Origin: an uncultured Pelagibacteraceae bacterium | GTDB taxonomy: Bacteria; Pseudomonadota; Alphaproteobacteria; Pelagibacterales; Pelagibacteraceae | NCBI GenBank assembly: GCA_902532525.1 | Contig: CACAIK010000002.1 | Coordinates: 82,899 to 146,898 of the forward strand | Reading direction: 5' to 3' | Length of the DNA: 64,000 nucleotides | In this document: piece by piece, positions 43,161-51,919 of the stretch | How positions within the stretch are numbered: position 1 is the stretch's first letter | Layout: each line of letters opens with the position of its first letter | Position numbers and translations under genes: made by a program | The notes under the pieces: model-generated | Seen by the model: only the letters and a program-made list of their open reading frames with translations | Databases searched by the model: none | What the model was told of the DNA's origin: nothing

Positions 43161-44063
43161 CTAATTATTTTCAATTTCTAAATTTGCACTTTTTAAAGTT
43201 TCAATTAGATATTTGTATCCAATTTTAGCATATTCAAAAGGATTTGCTTTTGCTGGATCTTGCTCCGCTTCTACAACTAACCATCCAGAATAATTTTGTT
43301 CTTTTAACAATTCAAAAAAAGGCTTGTAATCAATGCAACCATCTCCTGGAACAGTGAAGGCTCCTTCCAAAAAGGCCTGTCTAAAACTATAATCGTGATT
43401 TAACGAATTATCTAAAACATTTTTTCTCATATCTTTGCAATGTATATGAATTATTCTTTCTTTAAATTCTTTATAAATTTTCAAACTATCTCCTTTTGCG
43501 AATAACATGTGTCCAGTATCTAAAGTTAGTTTGACACTACCATCTGTGTTTTCTAATAATCTTCTTGTATCTTCTTCACTTTCAATGCAAGTTCCCATAT
43601 GATGATGGTAAGCAAGAGGCATGTCTTGGTCCTCTAGATATTTTCCCATTTCTGAAATTTTTTTATAATATTTTTTAGACTCGTCTAAATCCATTCTAGG
43701 TCTTTTAGACAGATTTATATTTGGATCACCTTGAATAGAACCATAAACTTCGGCAAAAACCATGCAGGGCGCTTTACAATCTTGAAATAGTTTCAATTGG
43801 TTTTGAATTTTTGATTTTTCCTCTTCAAAAGTATTTTTTCTTAAATTTGCTCCATACCAACCTGAGCATAATTTTAAATTATATTTATTTAATATAGGAA
43901 TTAATTCTTTTGATGTTTTTGGAAATTTCCCCCCAGACTCTATTCCTTTAAATCCTGCTTCACTAGCTTCGGAAAGACATTGTTCAAGCGGAGTATCACC
44001 ACCAAGCTCAGGCATGTCATCATTGCTCCAAGCTATTGGGGCTATACCTAATTTTACTGACAT
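43161..44063 (-). CDS. iolE: myo-inosose-2 dehydratase
   Basis: 300 residues. The N-terminus IAPIAWSNDDMPELGGDTPLE is the family signature of IolE, followed by the TIM-barrel isomerase-like core with AYHHHMGTCIE (metal site), TLDTGHMLFA and HCKDMRK. IolE dehydrates 2-keto-myo-inositol to the dione that IolD then hydrolyses. It is convergent with the pilin-like gene (no gap) and divergent from the Gfo/Idh gene across only 26 bases. Confidence 0.92.
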   Translation of the reverse strand: MSVKLGIAPIAWSNDDMPELGGDTPLEQCLSEASEAGFKGIESGGKFPKTSKELIPILNKYNLKLCSGWYGANLRKNTFEEEKSKIQNQLKLFQDCKAPCMVFAEVYGSIQGDPNINLSKRPRMDLDESKKYYKKISEMGKYLEDQDMPLAYHHHMGTCIESEEDTRRLLENTDGSVKLTLDTGHMLFAKGDSLKIYKEFKERIIHIHCKDMRKNVLDNSLNHDYSFRQAFLEGAFTVPGDGCIDYKPFFELLKEQNYSGWLVVEAEQDPAKANPFEYAKIGYKYLIETLKSANLEIENN

Positions 44064-44089
44064 AAATAATAGTTTTGTTATGATATTAG

Positions 44090-45235
44090 ATGCTTCAAAA
44101 AATTAAACCTAAAAAATTTAAACTTGGAATTGTTGGAGGCGGACCTGGATCTTGGATTGGGCATGTTCATAGAATTTCATCTAGATATGATGACAAATAT
44201 GAAATCGTTGCAGGGGTATTTTCTAGAAGTGTTGATAAATCTAGGAAATTTGGACAAAGTATAGGCTTAGATAAATCGAGATGTTATTCAAATTACAAGG
44301 AGATGTCTGAAAAAGAAGCGAAAAGAAAAGATGGTATTAATGTAGTAGCAATAATGACTCCACCATCAAGTCATCAAATTATTGCAGAGAATTTTATAAA
44401 AAAAAATATACATGTAATTTCAGACAAGCCATTTGCTGGAAATCTTGAGCAGGGAAAAAAACTTTATAAAGCAATTAAAAATAACAAAAAAATTAAATAT
44501 GCACTGACTCACAACTATTCATCTTATCCAATGGTAAGAGAAGCAAAAAATTTAGTGGAAAAAGGAAAAATTGGAAAAGTTGAATATATCAATGTTGAAT
44601 ATATTCAGGATTGGACGGATGGTAATAAAATTTCAAAAACAAATTCAAAAAAGGTTTTTAAATGGAAAGTTGATAAAAAAATTGTTGGTGTATCAGCAGT
44701 TCTCAATGAAATAGGATCACACGCATATCATCTAGCAATTTATATTACAGGCCTTAAAGGAGAAAAACTGATTGCCGATGTAAGTAAATATTCGAAGGAC
44801 GTTAATATGGATAATAACGCACAAGTTTTTGTTAATTTTAATAATGGTGCTAAAGGAATTGTATGGACATGTGTAACAGCTAAAGGTGGTGTTTATGGTT
44901 TAAGAATTAGAGTATATGGGTCTAAAGGAAGTTTAGAATGGGTTCAAAATGATCCAAATTATCTAAAATTTAATCCAAGCAAAGGAGCAGTAAAGTTTTT
45001 AGAAAGAGGATATACAAAGGCAAATTTTTCAAAAAAATTTTCTAGAGTAAAATTTGGTCACCCTGAAGGATATTTAGATGCTTTTGCAAATATATATAAG
45101 GAATTTGCTGAATATTTAAAAACAAATACAAAAAAAAGATTTTATTTTCCTAACGAAGAAGAAGGTTTGGAGACTGCTAAATTCATTGATGCATGCAAGA
45201 AATCATCATTAAAAAAACAATGGGTAAAAATTTAA
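44090..45235 (+). CDS. Gfo/Idh/MocA family oxidoreductase
   Basis: 381 residues. Rossmann motif LGIVGGGPGSWIGHVH, catalytic Lys in ISDKPFAG, and second-domain LNEIGSHAYHLA. It differs from canonical IolG and fits the group of sugar/inositol dehydrogenases acting on other inositol isomers or epimers. It overlaps the following IolG-like gene by 16 bases. The preceding gap is only 26 bases, so the promoter probably lies partly inside iolE. Confidence 0.85.
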   Translation: MLQKIKPKKFKLGIVGGGPGSWIGHVHRISSRYDDKYEIVAGVFSRSVDKSRKFGQSIGLDKSRCYSNYKEMSEKEAKRKDGINVVAIMTPPSSHQIIAENFIKKNIHVISDKPFAGNLEQGKKLYKAIKNNKKIKYALTHNYSSYPMVREAKNLVEKGKIGKVEYINVEYIQDWTDGNKISKTNSKKVFKWKVDKKIVGVSAVLNEIGSHAYHLAIYITGLKGEKLIADVSKYSKDVNMDNNAQVFVNFNNGAKGIVWTCVTAKGGVYGLRIRVYGSKGSLEWVQNDPNYLKFNPSKGAVKFLERGYTKANFSKKFSRVKFGHPEGYLDAFANIYKEFAEYLKTNTKKRFYFPNEEEGLETAKFIDACKKSSLKKQWVKI

Positions 45236-46233
45236 TTAACGTAGCATTATTCGGTTTGGGAAGAATAGGACTAATGCATGCAAATAATTTAATAAATAAT
45301 AAAAATTTTAATCTTAAATATATTTTTGATGTTAATAGAAAACTTGCAAAAAAAGTTTCAAAAAATCTAAATTGTCAAAATATTGAAAGCCCTCAAATAG
45401 CATATAAAGATAAAAAAATTGATTGTATTTTTATATCTTCTATTACATCAACTCATCTTAAATTTATATATGAAAGTATAAAAAGTAATAAAACAGTATT
45501 TTGTGAAAAACCTTTAGATTTAAATTTAAAAAAAATTCAAAATTACGAAAAAAAAATAAATAAATTTAATCATAAAATTCAAATTGGATTTAATAGGAGA
45601 TACGATCCAGGTCACAGTTCTCTAAAAAGTAATTTAATAAAAGGCAAAATAGGAAAGCTAGAGAAAATTATTATTACTAGCAGAGATCCGGCTGCTCCAT
45701 CTATAAATTATTTAAAGGCTTCAGGTGGTATTTTTAAAGATATGATGATCCATGATTTCGATCTAGCAAGATATTATGCAGGTAAAGATGAATTTGTTTC
45801 TATATTTGCTACAGGGAGTAATATTTCTAATAAATACTTTAATAAACTTAAAGATTTTGAGCTTGCTACTGCAATTTTGAAAACAAAAAATGGTGTTCAA
45901 TGTATTATAAGTAATTCGAGACATTGTAGTTTTGGATATGATCAAAGAGTAGAGCTCTTTGGAAGTAAAGGAATGATTATTTCTGATAATATCAAAGAAA
46001 ATGAGATTAGTTTGTATTCTAATAAAAGTACGAATGCACGTTCAAGCTTTAAACATTTTTTTATAGAAAGATACGATCAGGCATACAAAGAACAATTAAA
46101 TGATCTTGCCAAATTATTTAAATCAAATTCGAGACCTAAAAGTGGTTTTATTGATGGAAAGATTTCAATTCAAATTGCTGAAAGTGCTATCAGGTCATTA
46201 AAATCAAAAAAGTTTGAAAAAATAAAATACTAG
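45220..46233 (+). CDS. iolG: myo-inositol 2-dehydrogenase-like (Gfo/Idh/MocA)
   Basis: 337 residues from ATG 45220 (MGKNLINVALFGLG); an upstream ATG at 45193 would sit within the previous gene. It matches IolG: ALFGLGRIGLMHANNL, CEKPLDL (catalytic Lys), IQIGFNRRYDPG, ITSRDPAAPS and GGIFKDMMIHDFDLARY. It oxidises myo-inositol to 2-keto-myo-inositol, step one of the pathway. The short C-terminal part is normal for the family. It is followed by the transporter genes after a weak hairpin. Confidence 0.85.
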   Translation: MGKNLINVALFGLGRIGLMHANNLINNKNFNLKYIFDVNRKLAKKVSKNLNCQNIESPQIAYKDKKIDCIFISSITSTHLKFIYESIKSNKTVFCEKPLDLNLKKIQNYEKKINKFNHKIQIGFNRRYDPGHSSLKSNLIKGKIGKLEKIIITSRDPAAPSINYLKASGGIFKDMMIHDFDLARYYAGKDEFVSIFATGSNISNKYFNKLKDFELATAILKTKNGVQCIISNSRHCSFGYDQRVELFGSKGMIISDNIKENEISLYSNKSTNARSSFKHFFIERYDQAYKEQLNDLAKLFKSNSRPKSGFIDGKISIQIAESAIRSLKSKKFEKIKY

Positions 46234-46244
46234 GAATCAACTTT

Positions 46245-46268
46245 AGGTTGAATACAACCTGCTTCTTT
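46245..46268 (+). terminator. weak hairpin after iolG
   Basis: Six-base stem AGGTTG/CAACCT with a four-base loop, 11 bases after the iolG stop codon, followed by a T/C-rich stretch. It may separate the dehydrogenase transcript from the transporter genes, but it lacks a strong T run. Confidence 0.4.
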
Positions 46269-46303
46269 ACAATCTAAATAAATTTATGTTAGCTTTAATG
46301 TTT

Positions 46304-46317
46304 AAAAGTTAACTTTT
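46304..46317 (+). promoter_or_regulatory. 14-base palindrome upstream of the inositol-type binding protein gene
   Basis: The perfect palindrome AAAAGTTAACTTTT lies 22 bases before the ATG at 46339 and just before the Shine-Dalgarno (AGAGAGGAAA). It could be an operator. AT-rich palindromes are frequent at this base composition, so support is slight. Confidence 0.25.
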
Positions 46318-46338
46318 ATTTAAGAGAGGAAATTAAAA

Positions 46339-47262
46339 ATGAAAAAAATAAAGAACTTTATATTAGCTGTTGCTGCATGGGCAATGATGTCTGTATCAGC
46401 ATTAGCAACTGATATAATTGTTGTTTCACATGGACAAGCTAATGACCCTTTTTGGTCGGTAGCTAAAAATGGAGTTGATGCTGCTTGTAAAGATATGGGA
46501 GTATCTTGCAAATACACTGCGCCTGGAACTTTTGACATGGTTGAAATGGCAAAACTAATTGATAACGCTGTATCACAAAAACCAAAAGGTATTGTAATTA
46601 CTTTGCCTGATGCAGCTGCATTAGGAAAATCTGTTAAAGCAGCAATAGCTGCTGGTATACCAGTAGTCTCTATGAACTCTGGTTCGGATGACTATGCATC
46701 ATTAGGGATTAGTGCACACGTAGGTCAAACTGAATTTGAAGCTGGCGTTGGTGGCGGACAAAAAATGAAAGCTGCTGGAGGAAAAAAAGCTTTATGCGTT
46801 AACCACGAAGTTGGAAACGTAGCGCTTGATAGAAGATGTGCAGGTTTCAAAAAAGGTTTTGGTGGATCTGTTGATATTCTTGGAACATCAAATGACCCAA
46901 CTGAAATTCAAAAAGCTGTTGCTGCAAAATTAGGTGGTGGATATGACACTATTCTAACTTTAGGAGCTGGTTTATCTGGTGAAGCAGCACTAAAAGCTTT
47001 AGAAGCTGCTGGTAAAGTTGGAAATGTTAAATTAGGAACATTTGATATGTCACCTAACATGTTAAAAGCTGCTGCTGCAGGTAAAGTAGAGTTTTTAATT
47101 GACCAACAACAGTATCTACAAGGTTATTTGCCTATAGCTATTTTTGCTCAGTACATGAGATGGGGAACAATGCCTGCTGGTGTAGTTATGACTGGACCTG
47201 GATTTGTTACTCCTGATAATGCTGCTAAAGTAATTAAATGGGCAGCTCAAGGTTATAGATAA
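46339..47262 (+). CDS. sugar/inositol ABC transporter substrate-binding protein
   Basis: 307 residues. A signal peptide (about 1-24, ending ALA) precedes a periplasmic binding protein with VVSHGQANDPFWSVAKNGVD, MVEMAKLIDNAVSQ and GIVITLPDAAALG. It belongs to the CUT2 group near FrcB. The position after IolE/IolG suggests an inositol or related cyclitol ligand, which is inference. A good Shine-Dalgarno precedes it and a strong terminator follows, so it is probably far more abundant than the membrane parts. Confidence 0.87.
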   Translation: MKKIKNFILAVAAWAMMSVSALATDIIVVSHGQANDPFWSVAKNGVDAACKDMGVSCKYTAPGTFDMVEMAKLIDNAVSQKPKGIVITLPDAAALGKSVKAAIAAGIPVVSMNSGSDDYASLGISAHVGQTEFEAGVGGGQKMKAAGGKKALCVNHEVGNVALDRRCAGFKKGFGGSVDILGTSNDPTEIQKAVAAKLGGGYDTILTLGAGLSGEAALKALEAAGKVGNVKLGTFDMSPNMLKAAAAGKVEFLIDQQQYLQGYLPIAIFAQYMRWGTMPAGVVMTGPGFVTPDNAAKVIKWAAQGYR

Positions 47263-47273
47263 AATCTATATTT

Positions 47274-47308
47274 AAGGCCTGACTAAATTTTATAGTCAGG
47301 CCTTTTTT
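47274..47308 (+). terminator. strong intrinsic terminator after the inositol-type binding protein gene
   Basis: Twelve-base stem AAGGCCTGACTA/TAGTCAGGCCTT with a seven-base loop; the stem runs into six T. It lies 11 bases after the binding-protein stop codon and ten bases before the permease ATG, which has no evident Shine-Dalgarno. Confidence 0.92.
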
Positions 47309-47318
47309 CAAAATATAA

Positions 47319-48446
47319 ATGTCATTAAAATCAAAAAGTATTTCATCAAAAAGTAGTCTTAATGAAGACGAGCGTCTAAAAAAAATATCACCACTAAGAG
47401 TTTTATTGAATAGGCCTGAGTTAGGTGCATTAGGTGGATCAATACTTGTATTTATATTTTTTGGAATCGTAGCTGGTGATACTGGTATGTTTAGCGCCTA
47501 TGGAATGCTTAATTTCCTCGATGTTTCAGCTAATTTAGGAATTATAGCAATAGCAGCAGCGATGTTAATGATTGGCGGTGAATTTGATTTGTCAATTGGA
47601 TCAATGATTGGCTTTGCTGGAATTTGTATTGCAATTCCTGCAATTTACTGGGGTTGGCCTTTATGGATGAGTATAATTTTTGCTTTCGCTATGGCAGTAT
47701 TGGTTGGATACTTTAATGGAATAATGGTCGTCAAAACTGGTTTGCCATCTTTTATTGTAACACTTGCAATGCTTTTTATTTTAAGAGGTTTGACATTAGC
47801 AATAACAAGATTGATTACTGGTAGAACTCAAGTTCCAGGACTAAGAGTATTAATTGAAGATGATCCATTAGCTTGGTTATTTGCTACAGATACTTTTAAA
47901 TGGCTTTTTACTTGGTTGGGATCATTAAAATTAATTGAACTAAGAACTGATGGAACTCCTCTTGCAACTGGAATACCTCCATCAGTTATTTGGTTTATTG
48001 CATTAACATTGTTTGCAACATGGATATTGATGAAAACAAGATACGGGAATTGGATCTTCGCATCTGGAGGCGATAAGGTTGGAGCAACAAATGTGGGTGT
48101 GCCTGTTGGAAGGGTAAAAATAAGTCTATTTATTGGTACGGCAGTCGCTTCTACTATTTTTGCTTGTATTCAAGTATTAGATGCGGGTTCTGCAGATACT
48201 ATGAGAGGTACTTTAAAAGAACTAGAAGCTATTGCAGCTGCTGTTGTTGGTGGGTGTCTCTTAACTGGAGGGTATGGATCTGCAATAGGTGCTGCTTTTG
48301 GTGCAATTATATTTGGCACTGTATCTATGGGAATATTTTATACAGATGTTGACACTGATTGGTTTAAAGTTTTCTTAGGAGCAATGATGTTGATAGCTGT
48401 AGTGTTTAATAACTATATCAGAAAGAAAGTGACTGAAAGTAAATAA
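47319..48446 (+). CDS. sugar/inositol ABC transporter permease (CUT2 type)
   Basis: 375 residues with about ten membrane helices. Motifs [16 protein letters not shown] and [16 protein letters not shown] match RbsC/FrcC-type permeases. The N-terminal 30 residues are polar and cytoplasmic ([19 protein letters not shown]). The C-terminal [18 protein letters not shown] loop is the ATPase contact region. The stop codon overlaps the ATPase start by one base. Confidence 0.9.
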   Translation: MSLKSKSISSKSSLNEDERLKKISPLRVLLNRPELGALGGSILVFIFFGIVAGDTGMFSAYGMLNFLDVSANLGIIAIAAAMLMIGGEFDLSIGSMIGFAGICIAIPAIYWGWPLWMSIIFAFAMAVLVGYFNGIMVVKTGLPSFIVTLAMLFILRGLTLAITRLITGRTQVPGLRVLIEDDPLAWLFATDTFKWLFTWLGSLKLIELRTDGTPLATGIPPSVIWFIALTLFATWILMKTRYGNWIFASGGDKVGATNVGVPVGRVKISLFIGTAVASTIFACIQVLDAGSADTMRGTLKELEAIAAAVVGGCLLTGGYGSAIGAAFGAIIFGTVSMGIFYTDVDTDWFKVFLGAMMLIAVVFNNYIRKKVTESK

Positions 48447-49244
48447 TGTCAGACTATCTCGTTCAATTTAATAATATTAGTAAGTTTTTTGGGAAGGTAA
48501 TAGCGCTTAAAGATGTCACTATGAGATTAAAAAAAGGTGAGATCATGTGCTTACTTGGAGATAATGGAGCAGGAAAGTCGACTTTAATTAAAACTTTAGC
48601 AGGTGTTCATAAGCCTGATGAAGGAGAAATTATATTTGAGGATAATAAAATTGTTTTTGACTCACCTAAAGATGCTTTAGATATTGGTATAGGAACAGTT
48701 TATCAAGATCTAGCATTAGTTCCTTTAATGAGTGTTACTAGAAATTTTTTTATGGGAAGAGAGCCTCAAAAAGGTATTCCTTTCCTTAAAACTTTTGATG
48801 TGGAGACAGCAAATAAGATAGCAGCAGATAGAATGGGACAGATTGGTATCGATGTTAGAGATCCATCTCAGGCAGTTGGAACTATGTCCGGTGGTGAAAG
48901 ACAATGCCTAGCAATATCAAGAGCTATATATTTTGGAGCAAAAGTTTTAGTTTTAGATGAACCAACTTCTGCTTTAGGAGTTCATCAAGCATCAATGGTA
49001 TTAAAATATATTGTAAAGGCTGCGTCTGAGGGATTGGCTGTAATTTTAATTACTCATAATGTACATCATGCTTACCCTGTTGGTAATAGTTTCACTGTAC
49101 TTAACCGAGGAAAAAGCATGGGAACATTCCAAAAAAAAAGAGATTTCTAGAGAAAAGCTTCTTAGTATGATGGCTGGTGGTGAAGAATTAGACAAACTTG
49201 AAGTCGAACTTCAAGAAATGGATAGAATTCACAACAAAAATTAG
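48446..49244 (+). CDS. sugar/inositol ABC transporter ATP-binding protein, frameshifted as sequenced
   Basis: A single-domain FrcA-type ATPase of about 265 residues if repaired. Walker A is [10 protein letters not shown], signature SGGERQ, Walker [12 protein letters not shown]. As written the frame stops at 49150, after [15 protein letters not shown]. In the next frame the expected family C-terminus ([18 protein letters not shown]) continues to 49244. Nine A at 49131-49139 in place of eight explain the break. The ABC core is before the break, so a truncated 234-residue product may still be made. Confidence 0.88.
49131..49139 (+). other. frameshift site in ABC ATPase (A9 run)
   Basis: Nine A after CAttcc-type coding; removing one A joins the two reading frames in the order expected from related ATPases (GTFQKK then EISREKLL). 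Confidence 0.8.
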
Positions 49245-49267
49245 ATATTACGCCATATATCTTTAAC

Positions 49268-50129
49268 ATGACAAAATCATTTCCTTTGCTCTTTATATTA
49301 TTATGGTCGTCGGCATTCATATCTGGGAAAGAAATTGTTCAAAACGCTTCTCCATTTGCAGCTTTAGCATTTAGATTTGGGATTGTAACAATTGGTTTTC
49401 TTGTATTTGCTTATCTCAGTAATGATAAAATTTTCGGAAAATTAAAAAATATTATTGAAAGTCTTTCAACAGGTATTTTATTTCATGGGATTTATTTAGG
49501 TGGATGTTGGTATGCATTTTCAATTGGGATGCCAGCTGCAATTGTAGCTTTAATAGTTACACTTCAACCGATTTTAACAAATATTTTATCTGGTCCTATT
49601 TTTGGAGAAAAAATATCTTGGAAACAGTGGGTGGGTATCAGTTTAGGGTTCATTGGTTCTGTCACTGTCTTAGGTATTGATTTTGGAAAAGAAATTCCTC
49701 CTTTAGGATTGTTAGCTACTGTCTTAGCTTTATTTGCAATAACGGCTGGAACATTGTGGCAAAAAAAAATTGAGTGGAAATTTAGCTTTGTCAGTTAATA
49801 ACGCATATCAAGCAATTGGTGGTTGCCTTTTTAATCTATTATTAATGTTTATATTTGAAAATGCTTACATAAATTTTACAACTAGTTTTATATTGGGTAT
49901 GTCTCACCAAATTATATTAGTTTCATTTGGGGCTTTTACTATTCTTATGTTTTTAATCAAAAGGGGTACTGTGGGCAAAACTACTACTTTATTTTTTTTA
50001 GTACCTCCTACTTCAGCAGTGATGGCATGGATATTTTTAAATGAACAATTAACATTTACTGACATAATTGGTTTTTTAATAACAACCGTTGGGGTATTTA
50101 TAGCTACAAGGGATAAAAAGAATGGATAA
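49268..50129 (+). CDS. EamA/DMT family transporter, frameshifted as sequenced
   Basis: About 286 residues if repaired, with ten helices in two EamA repeats. The first frame (49268-49798) ends with LWQKKIEWKFSFVS; the second continues with LSGNLALSVNNAYQAIGG to 50129. Nine A at 49761-49769 explain the break; eight give LWQKKLSGNLALS. The N-terminus SFPLLFILLWSSAFISGK is the usual EamA start. The substrate is unknown. Its end overlaps the next gene by eight bases. Confidence 0.85.
49761..49769 (+). other. frameshift site in EamA gene (A9 run)
   Basis: Nine A following GTGGC. Dropping one A joins the two halves of the EamA transporter in frame. The codon setting (CAA AAA AAA A) equals that at 49130. 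Confidence 0.8.
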
Positions 50130-51042
50130 CAATTTTTTTAAAAAAATAAGAATTTTAGATGGTGGTATGGGTCAATTATTACTTGAAAAAGGAATGTTAT
50201 CTATGGGGACTTTATGGTCTGCCAGCGCTTTATTAGATGAAAAATATCATCAAATGTTAGTTGATACTCATCTATCATATATCAACGCAGGCTCAGATGT
50301 TATTGTTACTAATACCTTTAGTTGTAGAAAATTTAGATTAATAGAAAATAAAGTTGGTGATGAATTCAAAAAATTAAATGAAATTGCATGTAAACTTGCA
50401 ATCAAAGCTAAAGATTTATCTAAGAAAAATGTATTAGTAGCTGGATCAATTCCAAGCCAAAGAGACACTTATATTACTGATAATCGCGATATCAAATTAA
50501 TAGAGGAAGATATGTTTGAACAAGCTGATATTTTAAGTGAATTTACTGATTTTTTATATTTAGATGTTATTAGCAGCACTAATGAAGTTAAAGCTGCTCT
50601 TAATATATCTAAAAAATTAAACAAAAAAGTTTTAATTGGAATACATTTAAAAAAAAATGGTGACCTACCCTCAGAAGAGAAAATTGAGCAATTACTTGAA
50701 ATTATTCAAGATGAAAATACACTTGGTGTAGTTTGTGCGTGTATTTCTCCAGAAATATCTCTATCCGTATTAGATAAATTTTTAAATTGTGAAGTACCAT
50801 TTGGATTTAAAATAAATTTGTGGGGAGTTGATGAACCAGGCCCAATTCAGACATTTAATACAGCAAAACCTAATGAAATTGGAGTAAATCCTAATCAATC
50901 TTTAGGAAAAAGAGATAATTTTGATACAAATGCATTTTATAATTTATCAAAAAAATTCATAGAAGGCGGGGCAACAATTTTAGGTGGGTGTTGTGAGACA
51001 AAACCAGAACATATTAGCTCTATTTCTTCACTTAAATCATAA
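50122..51042 (+). CDS. homocysteine S-methyltransferase family protein
   Basis: 306 residues. The barrel starts with LDGGMGQLLLEKG and has SDVIVTNTFSCRKFRL; the zinc-binding cysteines are in the C-terminal GGCCETKPEHI, with a third probably in VVCACISPE. The family moves a methyl group from S-methylmethionine or betaine to homocysteine, making methionine. The donor here is not determined. It overlaps the previous gene by eight bases and the convergent EamA gene by 11. No riboswitch is visible, as there is no leader. Confidence 0.87.
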   Translation: MDNNFFKKIRILDGGMGQLLLEKGMLSMGTLWSASALLDEKYHQMLVDTHLSYINAGSDVIVTNTFSCRKFRLIENKVGDEFKKLNEIACKLAIKAKDLSKKNVLVAGSIPSQRDTYITDNRDIKLIEEDMFEQADILSEFTDFLYLDVISSTNEVKAALNISKKLNKKVLIGIHLKKNGDLPSEEKIEQLLEIIQDENTLGVVCACISPEISLSVLDKFLNCEVPFGFKINLWGVDEPGPIQTFNTAKPNEIGVNPNQSLGKRDNFDTNAFYNLSKKFIEGGATILGGCCETKPEHISSISSLKS

Positions 51043-51919
51043 TTTTTGTATCTGCCTTTCTAACAAAATAAATTCCTACAACTACAGCCAATAAAGATAT
51101 TAATACCTTGTAAGTTATTAATTCATTTAAAAATATATAGCCTAAAATAATTCCAAAGATTGGGATTAAGTATGAGACCTGAGATTGAAAAATTAAACCA
51201 TTCTTTTTTAAAATTTTAAACCTTAAAAGCCATGCAACTCCTGTTGGTACTATACCAAGATAAATTACTGACATAGTTGAATTTAATGATGGAGTATTTT
51301 CCAATGGAGTTTCTAATAAACACATTAAAGGAAATAAAATCAGAGTTGCCCAAATTAATATTGATCCAGTAACGTTTTCGTTTTTTTTCTTACTAATTTT
51401 AAGTGTTAAAACTCCACCTATTACATAACATGTTGATCCTACTAAAATTAATATTGCTGAAAGAAAATTATTTTCATCAATTAAAATATTATCAGAAAAT
51501 AAATAAACAATTCCTGCAAATCCAATTAATATTCCTATAGTTTTGGCAACATTAAATTTTTCGTTTTTTGTATAAAAGTGACCTAATATAGTAGAGCTCA
51601 AAGGAGTAGTAGACATCAAAATTGCTGCCAAATTACTTTGCACAGATTTTACCCCGTAAGCAATTAAAAAGAATGGTATAACTAAATTTATTAATCCTAT
51701 TAACATGAACCAATGCCAATCTTTTGAAAATGCTTCAATTACTATTTTTTTATAAAAACATAAAATTAATACTGGTATAGATCCAAAAAATACTCTCAAA
51801 AAAGCAATTGTCATTGGACCGAAAGATTCTGTTGCAATTTTTATGTTAAAAAAAGCAGATGCCCAAATTATTGATAATAATGTTAATAAAATATAATCTG
51901 TTAAATTAGCTTGCTTCAT
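51032..51919 (-). CDS. EamA/DMT family transporter
   Basis: 295 residues with about ten helices in two repeats, typical EamA layout (LLSIIWASAFFNIKIATESF at the N-terminus). It is the third EamA-type transporter in the window and the only one in an operon with ybaK, whose stop codon overlaps its start (ATGA). The substrate is unknown. The C-terminus (YFVRKADTKIMI) is short and cytoplasmic. Confidence 0.85.
   Translation of the reverse strand: MKQANLTDYILLTLLSIIWASAFFNIKIATESFGPMTIAFLRVFFGSIPVLILCFYKKIVIEAFSKDWHWFMLIGLINLVIPFFLIAYGVKSVQSNLAAILMSTTPLSSTILGHFYTKNEKFNVAKTIGILIGFAGIVYLFSDNILIDENNFLSAILILVGSTCYVIGGVLTLKISKKKNENVTGSILIWATLILFPLMCLLETPLENTPSLNSTMSVIYLGIVPTGVAWLLRFKILKKNGLIFQSQVSYLIPIFGIILGYIFLNELITYKVLISLLAVVVGIYFVRKADTKIMI

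Noticed and set aside
47274..47304. IscR-like site GACT...AGTC after the inositol binding protein
   Set aside because: The half sites are nine bases apart instead of five, and the sequence forms a clear terminator.
48164..48352. Cys/Trp-rich 62-codon open frame
   Set aside because: It is an alternate frame of the permease gene with no start signal and unlikely composition.
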